Part shown: positions 26,547 to 35,015 of the stretch, in pieces
Layout: each line of letters opens with the position of its first letter
Numbering within the stretch: the stretch's first letter is position 1
Source of the DNA: Dehalococcoidia bacterium
GTDB lineage: Bacteria; Chloroflexota; Dehalococcoidia; Dehalococcoidales; BS750m-G39
DNA: 49,583 bases
Reading direction: 5' to 3'
Assembly (NCBI GenBank): GCA_030608005.1
Contig: JAUWIX010000007.1
Coordinates: 1-49,583, forward strand
The notes under the pieces: generated by a model
What the model saw: only the letters and a program-made list of their open reading frames with translations
Told to the model about the DNA's origin: nothing
The model's database searches: none
Position numbers and translations under genes: made by a program

Positions 26547-26888
26547 ATGGAAAGCCAGTTGGAGCATTTAGATGAGATAAGAGCGTGCACGGATATGATT
26601 CGACAAGAACTGCCGGATACTATGGCGGCTAGAGATGCTTTCAGGGACGAGGTATATAAGGACGGGGCGCTTAGTCACAAGGTCAAACGGCTAATAGCTC
26701 TGGCACTAGGCCTCCATGCCGGGTGCCCGGGATGCATTATATATCAAACCAAGGTGGTGGTGGAGGCTGGGGCCACTAAAGCTGAGGTATTGGAAGCCGT
26801 GTCAGTGGCTATGGCCATGGGTGGCACTACTACCGGTGCATGGTCGTGGAGGGTGGTCAAGGTGCTGGAGGAGTTAGGGAAGTGGTAG
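26547..26888 (+). CDS. Carboxymuconolactone decarboxylase/AhpD-like protein
   Basis: A 113-residue all-helical protein of the CMD/AhpD family. The redox pair sits in HAGCPGCIIYQTK (Cys60, Cys63) with the flanking histidine, as in AhpD-type peroxidase partners. The helix AGATKAEVLEAVSVAMAMGG is typical. Function is either thiol-based peroxide reduction or an uncharacterised enzyme; I cannot separate them. The ATG at 26547 has AAGGAGG 10 nt upstream, which overlaps the hicA stop codon, so the two may share a transcript. A terminator follows the stop. Confidence 0.85.
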   Translation: MESQLEHLDEIRACTDMIRQELPDTMAARDAFRDEVYKDGALSHKVKRLIALALGLHAGCPGCIIYQTKVVVEAGATKAEVLEAVSVAMAMGGTTTGAWSWRVVKVLEELGKW

Positions 26889-26895
26889 CTAAATG

Positions 26896-26917
26896 AGCCC
26901 CAGCTCGGGGGCTTTTT
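26896..26917 (+). terminator. Intrinsic terminator after the AhpD-like gene
   Basis: AGCCCC (26896-26901), 6-nt loop, GGGGCT (26908-26913) and TTTT. It abuts the stop codon of the convergent DUF1461 gene. Confidence 0.7.
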
Positions 26918-27629
26918 AGCGGTTTTCCTGAGATACAGCTCTCATTTTGTTGAAATAGTAGATACTGCCGGTCAGCCCACCCAGAACCACGGCTCCGCCT
27001 CCTGTTGCCAGGGCGCAGAATAAAGCTGTGTCGTAGAAAAAGCCCTGGGGGAAGAGCATTATCAGGTAGTCCTTGGTCGGGTCAAGTAGCCATAGCTCAT
27101 TGGTGAAGCTGATGAGGTGAAACTGCCAAAAGAGCTGCTCAAAACCAAGCAGTGTCCCCAGCCCCAGAGCCAGCATCAGGGCTAGGGTAATGCCACTCCC
27201 ACCAACCACCCCCCACGCCAGCCGCCGCCAGTATCTTCGCTTCCGCCAGAAGAGGCTAACCCCGGCATAAGCTAAAACATAAACCAGCGTCCCCAGTAAA
27301 ACCCAGTAGTCCAGCCAAATCAGCCCCTTGACATCTTTAAGATGAATAATTTCACGCTGGTTAAACAGTTCAAATGGTTCGCCGTCTTTTACCACGGTAA
27401 GGCTGATATAATCCTCATCGGAGTTGAAATAGCTGATTAGCCCGCTGGCTGCCTTCTCTAGCTCTGGCTCAGCCAAGCCCGTAGCCTGGCTGATGTTATA
27501 TTTTTCAAAGCCATATTTATACAGCCAGAGGCTATTCGCTGCCCAGCCGATGCTGGCGGTCAGCAATAAGATGGGCAGACAGAGCATAAACAGCCATTTA
27601 GCCGCAATACCAGCAATTCTCAATTTCAT
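26916..27629 (-). CDS. DUF1461 (TIGR01906) integral membrane protein
   Basis: A 237-residue membrane protein. Helix one is at about 9-32. An extracytoplasmic stretch contains YKYGFEKYNIS and a region around YFNSDEDYI. Three more hydrophobic segments follow (about 108-128, 140-160, 200-225). The family is widespread in Gram-positive bacteria and Chloroflexi without known function. A decayed second copy of its C terminus lies 0.9 kb away at 26001-26140. Convergent with the AhpD-like gene. Confidence 0.8.
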   Translation of the reverse strand: MKLRIAGIAAKWLFMLCLPILLLTASIGWAANSLWLYKYGFEKYNISQATGLAEPELEKAASGLISYFNSDEDYISLTVVKDGEPFELFNQREIIHLKDVKGLIWLDYWVLLGTLVYVLAYAGVSLFWRKRRYWRRLAWGVVGGSGITLALMLALGLGTLLGFEQLFWQFHLISFTNELWLLDPTKDYLIMLFPQGFFYDTALFCALATGGGAVVLGGLTGSIYYFNKMRAVSQENR

Positions 27630-27677
27630 CCCCGTTAAGATTTTACACTGTCAGGGTTAAAAAGCATAGTATTATCT

Positions 27678-27826
27678 ACCTCACCTTAATCTCCCTCTCC
27701 ATGATATGGATATGTATTCCTATCATGAGGGGGAAAGGATATTAGAAGAGGGGCTGGCGCCTCTCTTAGACACTCCTCTTAAGTTGGGGTTTTCTCCTGC
27801 AAAGGGGGATAGGTTGCTAGGTAGTT
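27678..27826. repeat. Degenerate repeat element, copy E
   Basis: The 285-bp gap before dnaE holds a degraded element flanked by two tails in opposite orientation: ACCTCACCTTAATC at 27678 and GGGGGATAGGTTGCTAGG near 27804-27821. Inside are ATCATGAGGGGG and an AGAGGGGCTGGCGCCTCTCTT palindrome. It has no reading frame. Confidence 0.5.
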
Positions 27827-27894
27827 AAAATAAATTTGGTGCTTAATTTCTGAACCGTTACGGCTTAAAAGCATACCCCCAGAGATTATCCTTG

Positions 27895-27903
27895 TGCTAT
27901 AAT
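27895..27903 (+). promoter_or_regulatory. Extended -10 promoter of dnaE
   Basis: TGC-TATAAT with TATAAT at 27898-27903, 11 nt before the dnaE ATG; no usable -35. The leader would be only about five nucleotides, too short for a normal ribosome-binding site. Confidence 0.5.
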
Positions 27904-27914
27904 AGGTCAAAGCC

Positions 27915-30900
27915 ATGTTTAGTCATCTCCACGTCCATACCGAGTATAGCCTGCTTGACGGCATGTGCCGCATCCCGCATCTGGTTGAACGAGCCAGAGA
28001 ATTGGGAATGGACAGCCTGGCTATAACTGACCACGGGGTTATGTATGGTGCTATTGAGTTCTACCTTGCCGCCAGGGAGGCAGGCATAAAGCCCATTATC
28101 GGCTGTGAGGTTTATGTAGCCCCAAACAGCCGCTTCAGTCGGAATGCCAGCGATAAAAATAACTACCACCTTGTTCTACTAGCCAAAAATCAGACCGGAT
28201 ACCACAATCTAATCCAGCTCACCACCAAGGCGCACCTTGAGGGTTTTTATTACAAGCCGAGGGTGGATAAAGAGCTTCTGGAGCAGCATCACCAGGGTCT
28301 TGTTGCTTTCAGTGGCTGTGTTGCTGGTGAAATTCCCCGGCTTATTCTGGAGGGACATCTCCAGGAGGCGAAGCAGGTTGCCCTGTGGTATAAGCAGACC
28401 TTTGGCGATTTCTATCTGGAAATACAGAGGCATCCCATTCCTAAGCTGGGGCAAATAAACCAGGCTCTCATATCTATGAGCGATGAGTTGGATATACCGC
28501 TGGTGGCGACCAATGATGTTCACTATGTCAATCAGGAGGATGCCTCGGCTCAGGACCTGCTGCTGTGTATCGGGACCAACTCCTCTATCTATGATGACAA
28601 GAGAATGAAGATGGCTGGCGACTTTTTCTACCTCAAGAGTCCCCAGGAGATGGCTGAGCTTTATAGGGATATTCCCCAGGCAGTGGAGAACACCGAGCGC
28701 ATTGCTGATATGTGTAACCTCAAGCTTGAGTTTGGTCGCCTCCACCTCCCTGAGATAGATTTGCCTCAAGGCAAGACCGCTGACCAGTTCCTGGCTGACC
28801 TCTGTCGTCAGAACCTTCATCAACACTACCCCCAGCCCACCCTGGAGATAGAACAGCGGCTTGACTATGAGTTGGAGGTAATAAAACAAACCCAGTTTGC
28901 TAATTACTTCCTTGTTGTTTGGGATATCATCTCCTTTGCCAAAAAGCACAACATCCTGTTTGGGGTTAGAGGCAGTGCTGCTGCCAGCATTGTCCTCCAC
29001 TGCTTGGGCATCACCGAGGTTGACCCTATGGAGAATAAGCTGGTCTTTGAGCGCTTCCTCAATCTTGAGCGAAAGGAGATGCCAGATATAGATTTGGATT
29101 TTGAGGATGGACGCCGTGACGAGGTTATTGTCTATGTATCACAGAGATATGGGAAAGACCATGTAGCTCAGATTATCACCTTTGGTACATTAGGTGCCAG
29201 GGCGGCTCTCAGGGATGTAGGCCGGGCTCTGGGTATGGCCTATAGTGATGTTGACCGCGTAGCCAGGCTGGTTCCGTTTAGACCGGGCATGACCCTGGAG
29301 AGAGCCCTAGACGAGAATAGTGAACTGCGCAATATTTACCATGAGGATGATATCGTTCGCAACCTGGTTGATTCAGCCAGGAGGCTGGAAGGTGTTGCTC
29401 GTCATGCCAGTACCCACGCCGCCGGTGTAGTTATATCTAGAGAGTCGCTCACTAGCTATGTCCCGCTACAGCGGGTGAGCAAAGGCGACGGTGAAGCTAT
29501 GGTTATGACTCAGTTCACTATGGAAGACATTGCCCAGATTGGGCTACTCAAGATGGACTTTCTTGGTCTAGCTAACCTGACTATTCTGGGAAAGGCGAAA
29601 GAGATTATTGGTCAAAGCCGGGGCATTGATATTGACCTGTACCATATCCCGATGGACGATGCCAAGACCTTTGACCTTTTATCCTCAGGGGAAACGGCTG
29701 GCGTGTTTCAGTTAGATGGAGCTGGCATGCGCCGCTATATCAAGGAGCTTAAGCCAACCACATTCAGCGATATCGCCGCTATGATAGCTCTGTATCGCCC
29801 CGGTCCTATGGAGCATATCCCTACTTTCATCAAAGCCAAGCATGGCATTGAGCCTATCCGCTACCCCCACCCGGCACTCTCAAGTATCCTTGAGGAGACC
29901 TACGGGGTAATTGTATATCAAGAACAGGTACTGTTCATTGTCCAGGCCTTTGCTGGCTATAGCCTGGGACAGGCTGATATCTTCCGCAAGGCGATGGGCA
30001 AGAAGATTCCCGGGGTTATGAAAAAGGAGAGGCGTAATTTTATTGCCGGAGCCAGGAAGATGGGATATTCCGCCGAGGTAGCCGGCGAGGTTTTTGCCCT
30101 CATTGAGCCCTTCGCTGGCTATGCCTTCAATAAGGCTCACAGTTTTAGCTATGCCCTTATTGCCTATCAGACCGCCTATCTCAAGGCAAACTACCCGGCG
30201 GAGTATATTACCGCCTTCCTGGTTACCAATGCTGACCAGTCGGAGAAGGTGGCTACTGCGGTTGCCGAGTGCCGCCGTCTGGGCATCACTGTGTTACCCC
30301 CTGATATAAACCGGAGCCAGGTCAGCTTTTCTATAGAGAAGGGTGGTGAAGGCAATACCCCGGGCATTCGCTTTGGGCTAACCGCTATTAAGAATGTGGG
30401 GCTGGGGGCAGTAGAGCCTCTCGTTGCCGAGCGCCATAGGAGTGGCGAGTTCAACTCTATTGAAGACCTCTGCCGCCGTGCTGATATGCGCGGTGTGAAC
30501 CGGCGGGCAATGGAGAGCTTGATTAAGGCTGGAGCCCTGGACTGCTTGGGCGACCGTGGCACTCTACTCCACAACATCGGTCGTATCCTATCTCTAGCCC
30601 AACGGGAGCAGCACCTGCGGGAGACAGGGCAATCTACTATGTTTGACCTGTGGGGTGGGGCAACGCCAGCCCCTATGCCTAGCCTTGACCTACAAGCTGC
30701 CGACATCTCTATCAAGGAGAAGCTGGCTTGGGAGAGGGAGCTGATGGGTGTATACCTCACGGAGCATCCCTTCAGCGCATTTGCTACTAGGGTGACTTCG
30801 GAGAATACCACCCTATGTGGTCATATTGATGCTGAGCTAGCTGGGCAGGACATCGTGGTGGCTGGAATGGTAGCCTCGGTTCATCAGTTATTCACCAGAG

Positions 30901-31406
30901 AGCAGCGCCCCTTTGCCAGTGTGGTGCTGGAAGACCTAGACGGCAGAATAGAGGTAATGGTCTGGCCTAAGGTCTATGCCAATACCAGAGACCTATGGCA
31001 GGAAGGTAACATACTACTGGTCGAGGGCAAGGTAAGGCTGAGAGATGACCGAGTGCAGCTAAACTGCGAGTATGTGCGTCGCTACCAGCCAGAGGCAGCC
31101 CAACAGGGGGAACCAATAGTAGCTGAGGAGACCACAGCCTACACTGCACCGGTCAAAGGTCGCCGACTGGTAATAAGCATCAGCCAGACCAGCGATGAGG
31201 AAAGTGATGTAGCCTATCTCCATAAATTGATTGATACCTTGGGGGACTTCCCCGGGCAGGATGAGGTAAACCTGTGTGTAGCTAATGGGGAAAAGATTAT
31301 TAACCTCAAGCTGTCCAATATATACACCAACTACTGCCCCGAACTTCACCAGCGTCTGGTAGAGCTGGTGGGGGAGGAGGGGCTGAAGGTGGAGCCAAGT
31401 GGCTAA
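27915..31406 (+). CDS. dnaE: DNA polymerase III alpha subunit
   Basis: A 1163-residue replicative polymerase. The N-terminal PHP domain begins HLHVHTEYSLLDG and has ITDHGVMYGAIEF. The polymerase palm carries PDIDLDFEDGRR with Asp391 and Asp393, and the third catalytic aspartate is Asp548 in KMDFLGL. GTLGARAALRDVGR and YAFNKAHSFSYALIAYQTAYLKANYPAEY (split: FNKAHSFSYALIAYQ) mark the fingers. An OB fold is near residues 975-1045 and a C-terminal beta-strand domain follows. A run of small genes follows in the same direction and overlaps. Confidence 0.98.
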   Translation: MFSHLHVHTEYSLLDGMCRIPHLVERARELGMDSLAITDHGVMYGAIEFYLAAREAGIKPIIGCEVYVAPNSRFSRNASDKNNYHLVLLAKNQTGYHNLIQLTTKAHLEGFYYKPRVDKELLEQHHQGLVAFSGCVAGEIPRLILEGHLQEAKQVALWYKQTFGDFYLEIQRHPIPKLGQINQALISMSDELDIPLVATNDVHYVNQEDASAQDLLLCIGTNSSIYDDKRMKMAGDFFYLKSPQEMAELYRDIPQAVENTERIADMCNLKLEFGRLHLPEIDLPQGKTADQFLADLCRQNLHQHYPQPTLEIEQRLDYELEVIKQTQFANYFLVVWDIISFAKKHNILFGVRGSAAASIVLHCLGITEVDPMENKLVFERFLNLERKEMPDIDLDFEDGRRDEVIVYVSQRYGKDHVAQIITFGTLGARAALRDVGRALGMAYSDVDRVARLVPFRPGMTLERALDENSELRNIYHEDDIVRNLVDSARRLEGVARHASTHAAGVVISRESLTSYVPLQRVSKGDGEAMVMTQFTMEDIAQIGLLKMDFLGLANLTILGKAKEIIGQSRGIDIDLYHIPMDDAKTFDLLSSGETAGVFQLDGAGMRRYIKELKPTTFSDIAAMIALYRPGPMEHIPTFIKAKHGIEPIRYPHPALSSILEETYGVIVYQEQVLFIVQAFAGYSLGQADIFRKAMGKKIPGVMKKERRNFIAGARKMGYSAEVAGEVFALIEPFAGYAFNKAHSFSYALIAYQTAYLKANYPAEYITAFLVTNADQSEKVATAVAECRRLGITVLPPDINRSQVSFSIEKGGEGNTPGIRFGLTAIKNVGLGAVEPLVAERHRSGEFNSIEDLCRRADMRGVNRRAMESLIKAGALDCLGDRGTLLHNIGRILSLAQREQHLRETGQSTMFDLWGGATPAPMPSLDLQAADISIKEKLAWERELMGVYLTEHPFSAFATRVTSENTTLCGHIDAELAGQDIVVAGMVASVHQLFTREQRPFASVVLEDLDGRIEVMVWPKVYANTRDLWQEGNILLVEGKVRLRDDRVQLNCEYVRRYQPEAAQQGEPIVAEETTAYTAPVKGRRLVISISQTSDEESDVAYLHKLIDTLGDFPGQDEVNLCVANGEKIINLKLSNIYTNYCPELHQRLVELVGEEGLKVEPSG

Positions 31407-31629
31407 ACCAGAGGGGTGGCTGTTATTGACCACTGCTCCTGACCAGCTAACTGCTGAGATATGGAAGGATATTCTCCTTCAACAGGGCGTTCCGGCTATA
31501 GTCAACCCCGAGGACACCATATCATTTATGGGTGTTTCTGGTTTCCCCTGCCGAATAATGGTCGCCTATGGCTATCACCAGCAAGCCCAGGAAATCCTAG
31601 CCAGCCTGCAACTGGAAGCAGAGGAATAG
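31399..31629 (+). CDS. DUF2007-family small protein
   Basis: A 76-residue protein of the DUF2007 type, often called a putative signal-transducing protein (PII-like ferredoxin-fold domain). The pattern is a strand with VLLTTA-like residues (WLLLTTAP), a helix QLTAEIWKDILLQQGVPAIV, then the hydrophobic strand FPCRIMVAYGYHQQAQEIL. It starts at GTG 31399 and overlaps the dnaE end by 8 bp, so translation is coupled to the polymerase. What it does is unknown. Confidence 0.75.
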   Translation: MAKPEGWLLLTTAPDQLTAEIWKDILLQQGVPAIVNPEDTISFMGVSGFPCRIMVAYGYHQQAQEILASLQLEAEE

Positions 31630-31633
31630 GCTG

Positions 31634-32428
31634 ATGATAAGGAAGGATACATTACCAGGACACAGAAAAAGGCTACGGGAAAAGTTCATCAGGTCAGGAC
31701 TTGCTGGATTTAGCGATTACGAAATTATTGAATTGCTCCTAACCTTGGGCTCACCCCGGAAGGACTGTAAACAGCAGGCGAAGGAGGTCATCAAAAAATT
31801 CAAAACCCTGAGAGGAGCCCTGGAAGCCCCTTCTGAAGAGCTACAAGAAATAGACGGGATTGGTCCTCATAGTGCCTTCGGTGTTAGGCTGATGCAGGAG
31901 GTAGCCAGAGAGTTTCTCAAAGAGAAAATTATTGATAAGCCAATCTATAAATCCCCCAAAGAGCTTTTTGATTATCTCTATCACTCAATGCGAGACCTCA
32001 AGAAAGAGATATTCAAGGTTATCTATCTAAATAGCCAAAACCAGATTATTGACATCGCCGACCTGTTTGAGGGGACAATAAATAGTAGCTCTATCTCCCC
32101 CCGTGAGGTCATAGAGGGTGCCATTAAATGTAATGCTGCCTCGCTGGTTTTTGCCCATAATCACCCTTCAGGTAGCCCTGAGCCCAGTAGGAGTGATAAG
32201 GAGGTAACCAGAGACCTGGTATATGCTGGAAGTATTATGCGGATTAAGGTCCTAGACCATATCATAATAGGTGGCAACAAATACTTTAGCTTTGCTAGCG
32301 AGGGACTGATTGAGGAATACGAAGATAATTTCTTAAACCTGAAACTAAGAGGGGTATCTGAGGCTAAAAAAAGGCTATACCGGGCTAAATTATTTGCCCC
32401 TGAGCTTCATTGGGAAGAACGAGGCTAA
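31634..32428 (+). CDS. radC: RadC-family JAB/MPN-domain protein
   Basis: A 264-residue RadC protein. The N-terminal UPF0758 helical domain contains a helix-hairpin-helix (IDGIGPHSA, about 76-84). The C-terminal MPN+ (JAMM) metalloprotease-fold domain has the metal motif HNHPSGSPEPSRSD (about 175-188) and an upstream glutamate. Despite its name no DNA-repair role is established. It lies 4 bp after the DUF2007 gene in the dnaE operon. A second radC follows, clearly homologous. Confidence 0.92.
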   Translation: MIRKDTLPGHRKRLREKFIRSGLAGFSDYEIIELLLTLGSPRKDCKQQAKEVIKKFKTLRGALEAPSEELQEIDGIGPHSAFGVRLMQEVAREFLKEKIIDKPIYKSPKELFDYLYHSMRDLKKEIFKVIYLNSQNQIIDIADLFEGTINSSSISPREVIEGAIKCNAASLVFAHNHPSGSPEPSRSDKEVTRDLVYAGSIMRIKVLDHIIIGGNKYFSFASEGLIEEYEDNFLNLKLRGVSEAKKRLYRAKLFAPELHWEERG

Positions 32429-32667
32429 GAGCCAATCTCCAGCGAGCCAGACAAATTTCAACCATCTTGCTGCCAGAAGCAGAGAGCAGTTTTTTGTTCG
32501 CAATTTCTTGGGGCGGCAAGGTATTCTAACGAGAGACTGCGAAAATTTGGGAATTGGTGTGTTAAGAAGCAAAGAGTGGCACGCTTGGTTGCTTTCCCTT
32601 GCTTTCAGTTACTTTGACAAATGACCCAACTGGCGTAGAATAGCAGTTGCCCGCAATTTTCCACATA

Positions 32668-32697
32668 TTGACAATTGTGTAAGATTTATGCTATAAT
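32668..32697 (+). promoter_or_regulatory. Near-perfect sigma-70 promoter for the second radC
   Basis: TTGACA (32668-32673), 18-nt spacer, TGC-TATAAT (TATAAT 32692-32697). It is the only match to both consensus hexamers in the window. The 323-bp gap between the two radC genes (32429-32751) holds nothing else recognisable; a 76-codon reading frame there looks spurious. Confidence 0.8.
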
Positions 32698-32751
32698 ATG
32701 ACACTTGTCTACGCATTGTAGTAGGTAAGACAGGCAAGGAGAGTCGGGGAA

Positions 32752-33540
32752 ATGCCATCAGGCATGTTAAGAGGGCAAAGACCTTTAGCGCCGTTACAAG
32801 AAAGGTTTGCCAAGTCAGGTTTTCAAGGCTTTATCGACCAAGAGACTATTGAACTACTGTTAAGCCTAGTTTTACCCCACCGAGAGTGTAAGCGGCTGGC
32901 ACAAGAGTGCATTGAACAATTCAAAAACCTCAGGAGATTCCTGGCAGCTTCTCCTCAGGAACTGGAGCGAGTTGGGTTGACTTTCCCTTGTATCTTTTGT
33001 ATTAAGCTTCTACATGAATTACCCGAAGAGGTTCTTAAACAGAAGATTATTGAACAGCCTATTTATAAATCCTCTAAAGAGATTTTTGACTATCTCAGCT
33101 ACTCACTGCGAGACCTCAAGAGAGAGGTATTCAAGGTTATCTACCTAAATAACCGAAGCCAGATTATTGACACCACCGACCTCTTTGAGGGAACGTTAGA
33201 GGATATTCCTATCCGTCCCCGCGAGATTGTAGAAAGTGCTATTAACCGTAATGCCACTGCCTTGATTTTTGCTCATAATCACCCCTCAGGCGACCCCACC
33301 CCCAGCAAGAGCGATAAACAGCTCACCAGAGACATGGTCTTTGCCGGGAATATTGTGCAGATTAGGGTCTTAGACCACATTATTATAGGTGAGAATAGAT
33401 ACTTTAGCTTTGCTGATGAAGGACTGATTCAGAAATACGAAGATAATTTCCAGAACCTGAGGATAAGAGGGTTATTTGAAATCGGGGTGAGTTATTCTGT
33501 AGAACCACCTAAAGTTTCTGCCTTAGATAGTAACCGATAA
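32752..33540 (+). CDS. Second RadC-family protein, helix-hairpin-helix degenerate
   Basis: A 262-residue paralogue of the preceding radC. The MPN+ metal motif HNHPSGDPTPSKSD is intact, and the shared region KEIFDYLSYSLRDLKREVFKVIYLN (split: LRDLKREVFKVIYLN) shows the close relation. The N-terminal helix-hairpin-helix is lost: where copy one has DGIGPHSA, this one reads VGLTFPCI. It has its own consensus promoter, whereas copy one depends on the dnaE operon, so the pair is expressed separately. The last 20 residues are unique. Confidence 0.85.
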   Translation: MPSGMLRGQRPLAPLQERFAKSGFQGFIDQETIELLLSLVLPHRECKRLAQECIEQFKNLRRFLAASPQELERVGLTFPCIFCIKLLHELPEEVLKQKIIEQPIYKSSKEIFDYLSYSLRDLKREVFKVIYLNNRSQIIDTTDLFEGTLEDIPIRPREIVESAINRNATALIFAHNHPSGDPTPSKSDKQLTRDMVFAGNIVQIRVLDHIIIGENRYFSFADEGLIQKYEDNFQNLRIRGLFEIGVSYSVEPPKVSALDSNR

Positions 33541-33617
33541 ATGACCTTTTATCCTAACCTTTTCCCATTATTCTCGTTATTATAATATAGTGGATAATTA
33601 GTAGCGAGGAGGATTTA

Positions 33618-34001
33618 GTGAAAAGACTTTTGATGTTGGTTACGGTGACATTGGTAGCTATCTCTCTGGTGGCTGGGTGTGTTGGGGAGGTTAAGACCTA
33701 TACTGACTCAGGGCAGGCGATAACTATTGGCGTCGACCAGGAATTTGTTATTGCCCTTGGTTCTAATCCCACCACCGGCTATGGCTGGCAGAAAAGCCAG
33801 GATGAAAACATGCTCAGGCTAGTGGAGAAGAAATATAAGCCAGGCGAGGAGGCAGAAGAAGGTGCGGTTGGTGCCGGCGGCGTTGAGTATTTCCGATTCA
33901 AGGCGCTGAAGACAGGTAAAACCGAGATAACCCTGGTCTATAAGCGACCGTGGGAAGAAGAGATTCTAGCCCAGAAGGTATTCATAGTTAATATAAAGTA
34001 A
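33618..34001 (+). CDS. Chagasin-type (I42) cysteine protease inhibitor, lipoprotein
   Basis: A 127-residue secreted protein. A lipobox LVAGC gives the mature lipid-anchored N terminus (Cys21). The three inhibitor loops of the chagasin family are present: NPTTGYGW (about 54-61), GAGGVEYFRF (about 90-99) and RPWEEE (about 113-118). These loops enter the active-site cleft of papain-like proteases. GTG start behind GAGGAGG. No papain-like protease is encoded nearby, so the target is probably a foreign or extracellular enzyme, or another locus. Confidence 0.88.
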   Translation: MKRLLMLVTVTLVAISLVAGCVGEVKTYTDSGQAITIGVDQEFVIALGSNPTTGYGWQKSQDENMLRLVEKKYKPGEEAEEGAVGAGGVEYFRFKALKTGKTEITLVYKRPWEEEILAQKVFIVNIK

Positions 34002-34005
34002 CAGT

Positions 34006-34527
34006 TTACTGAAGAGTAGCTGAGGCTTCTAGCCAAAGAAGATACTGCTTCATTTCTACTCCCCCACTGTAGCCACCAAGCTTGCCCTCGTTAGCCACTA
34101 CCCGATGACAGGGAATGATAATAGGCAGTAGGTTTCTGGCTAGAGCCTGCCCCACCGCCCGCATTGCCCCAGCTTTGCCCATCTGCTCAGCTACCCAGGT
34201 ATAGCTTCTGGTCTCACCATAAGGAATAAGCCTGGTTATCTCCCACACCTCACGCTGAAAGGCGGTAGCTTGGGGAAGGTCAAGCTCATCGGGAAAGGCT
34301 ACCCGATGACCGCCAAAGTAAGCCCTGAGGCGCTGCAATAAGTCATTGAAGAAGTCGGCAGACCAAGTGGCATCCTTTACCCTGTCACCCAGTAGCTGTT
34401 TTGCTTCTTGAGCTGAGCGCTGGGGCAAGGTAGTGCGCAGCAGCCCTTTTGCCGAGCCCAATACCCCTACCCAACCCAGAACGGTATTAAACGTGGTGTA
34501 TTTTAGCTCCACTGCCACAGTAGGCAT
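34006..34527 (-). CDS. ogt: Methylated-DNA--protein-cysteine methyltransferase
   Basis: A 173-residue suicide DNA repair enzyme that transfers alkyl groups from O6-alkylguanine to its own cysteine. The acceptor is Cys140 in IIPCHRVV, followed by LGGYSGGVEMKQ. The winged-helix finger sequence FQREVWEITRLIPYGETRSYT precedes (split: FQREVWEITRLIPYG). No AraC-like Ada domain. Ends only 4 bp from the stop of the convergent chagasin gene. Confidence 0.95.
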   Translation of the reverse strand: MPTVAVELKYTTFNTVLGWVGVLGSAKGLLRTTLPQRSAQEAKQLLGDRVKDATWSADFFNDLLQRLRAYFGGHRVAFPDELDLPQATAFQREVWEITRLIPYGETRSYTWVAEQMGKAGAMRAVGQALARNLLPIIIPCHRVVANEGKLGGYSGGVEMKQYLLWLEASATLQ

Positions 34528-34563
34528 TATCCTGACTTAATCAACAACTGCAAAGAGGAAGGG

Positions 34564-34821
34564 TTAAGGCTGACCTGGCTGCCTTCGCCGTTGTAAATAA
34601 GCCGCCAGGAATATTAAGACAGCACCCAGGACAACACAGACCAGTACCCTAATTATCAGCGGTATATCCATAGTCAGGAAAAAGGCAAGGGTAAATACGC
34701 CAGACAGAGAGGAAAGCCCATACATCACTAAATGAGCCTTAATCGGCTTCCTTTTGACCCCCCACCAGATTAGCCAACCGATAAAAGCCAGCGATAAAAG
34801 TATAGCTAGAGCCGTTAGCAT
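34564..34821 (-). CDS. Small membrane protein, 85 residues
   Basis: Three hydrophobic segments (about 3-17, 30-50 and 54-74) with a basic C terminus QRRRQPGQ. I recognise no family. It starts 4 bp after the stop of an even smaller membrane protein upstream, and both lie in a minus-strand run behind hpf, so they are probably cotranscribed. Confidence 0.6.
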   Translation of the reverse strand: MLTALAILLSLAFIGWLIWWGVKRKPIKAHLVMYGLSSLSGVFTLAFFLTMDIPLIIRVLVCVVLGAVLIFLAAYLQRRRQPGQP

Positions 34822-34825
34822 CTAT

Positions 34826-34999
34826 TCACCAGCCAATTTCCTTAAAGTATCTCCCTAACAAGGCAAACATACCCACCATTAGCATAAGGCAAGCCAGTTT
34901 CCCCGGCTCAGAGAGGTATTTCACATACTCTGCCGCTAGATAGCCTACGCCAGAAAGACACAGCAGAATGCCAAAGCCATATAAAATATAAGTTCTCAT
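34826..34999 (-). CDS. Small membrane protein, 57 residues
   Basis: ATG at 34999 to TGA at 34828-34826. The product has two hydrophobic helices (YGFGILLCLSGVGYLAA, then LACLMLMVGMFALL) separated by KYLSEPGK and ends KEIGW. It fits exactly between its neighbours, 16 bp after one and 4 bp before the next. No family recognised. Coding is supported by position and composition only. Confidence 0.55.
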   Translation of the reverse strand: MRTYILYGFGILLCLSGVGYLAAEYVKYLSEPGKLACLMLMVGMFALLGRYFKEIGW

Positions 35000-35015
35000 C
35001 CTCTTAATCCCATTA

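Noticed and set aside
32394-32624. 76-codon frame between the two radC genes
   Set aside because: No ribosome-binding site, no recognisable motif, and it overlaps the end of the first radC.
31634-33540. RadC proteins as DNA repair or anti-restriction factors
   Set aside because: The name is historical; no experiment-based role can be taken from the motifs, and no mobile-element context is present.
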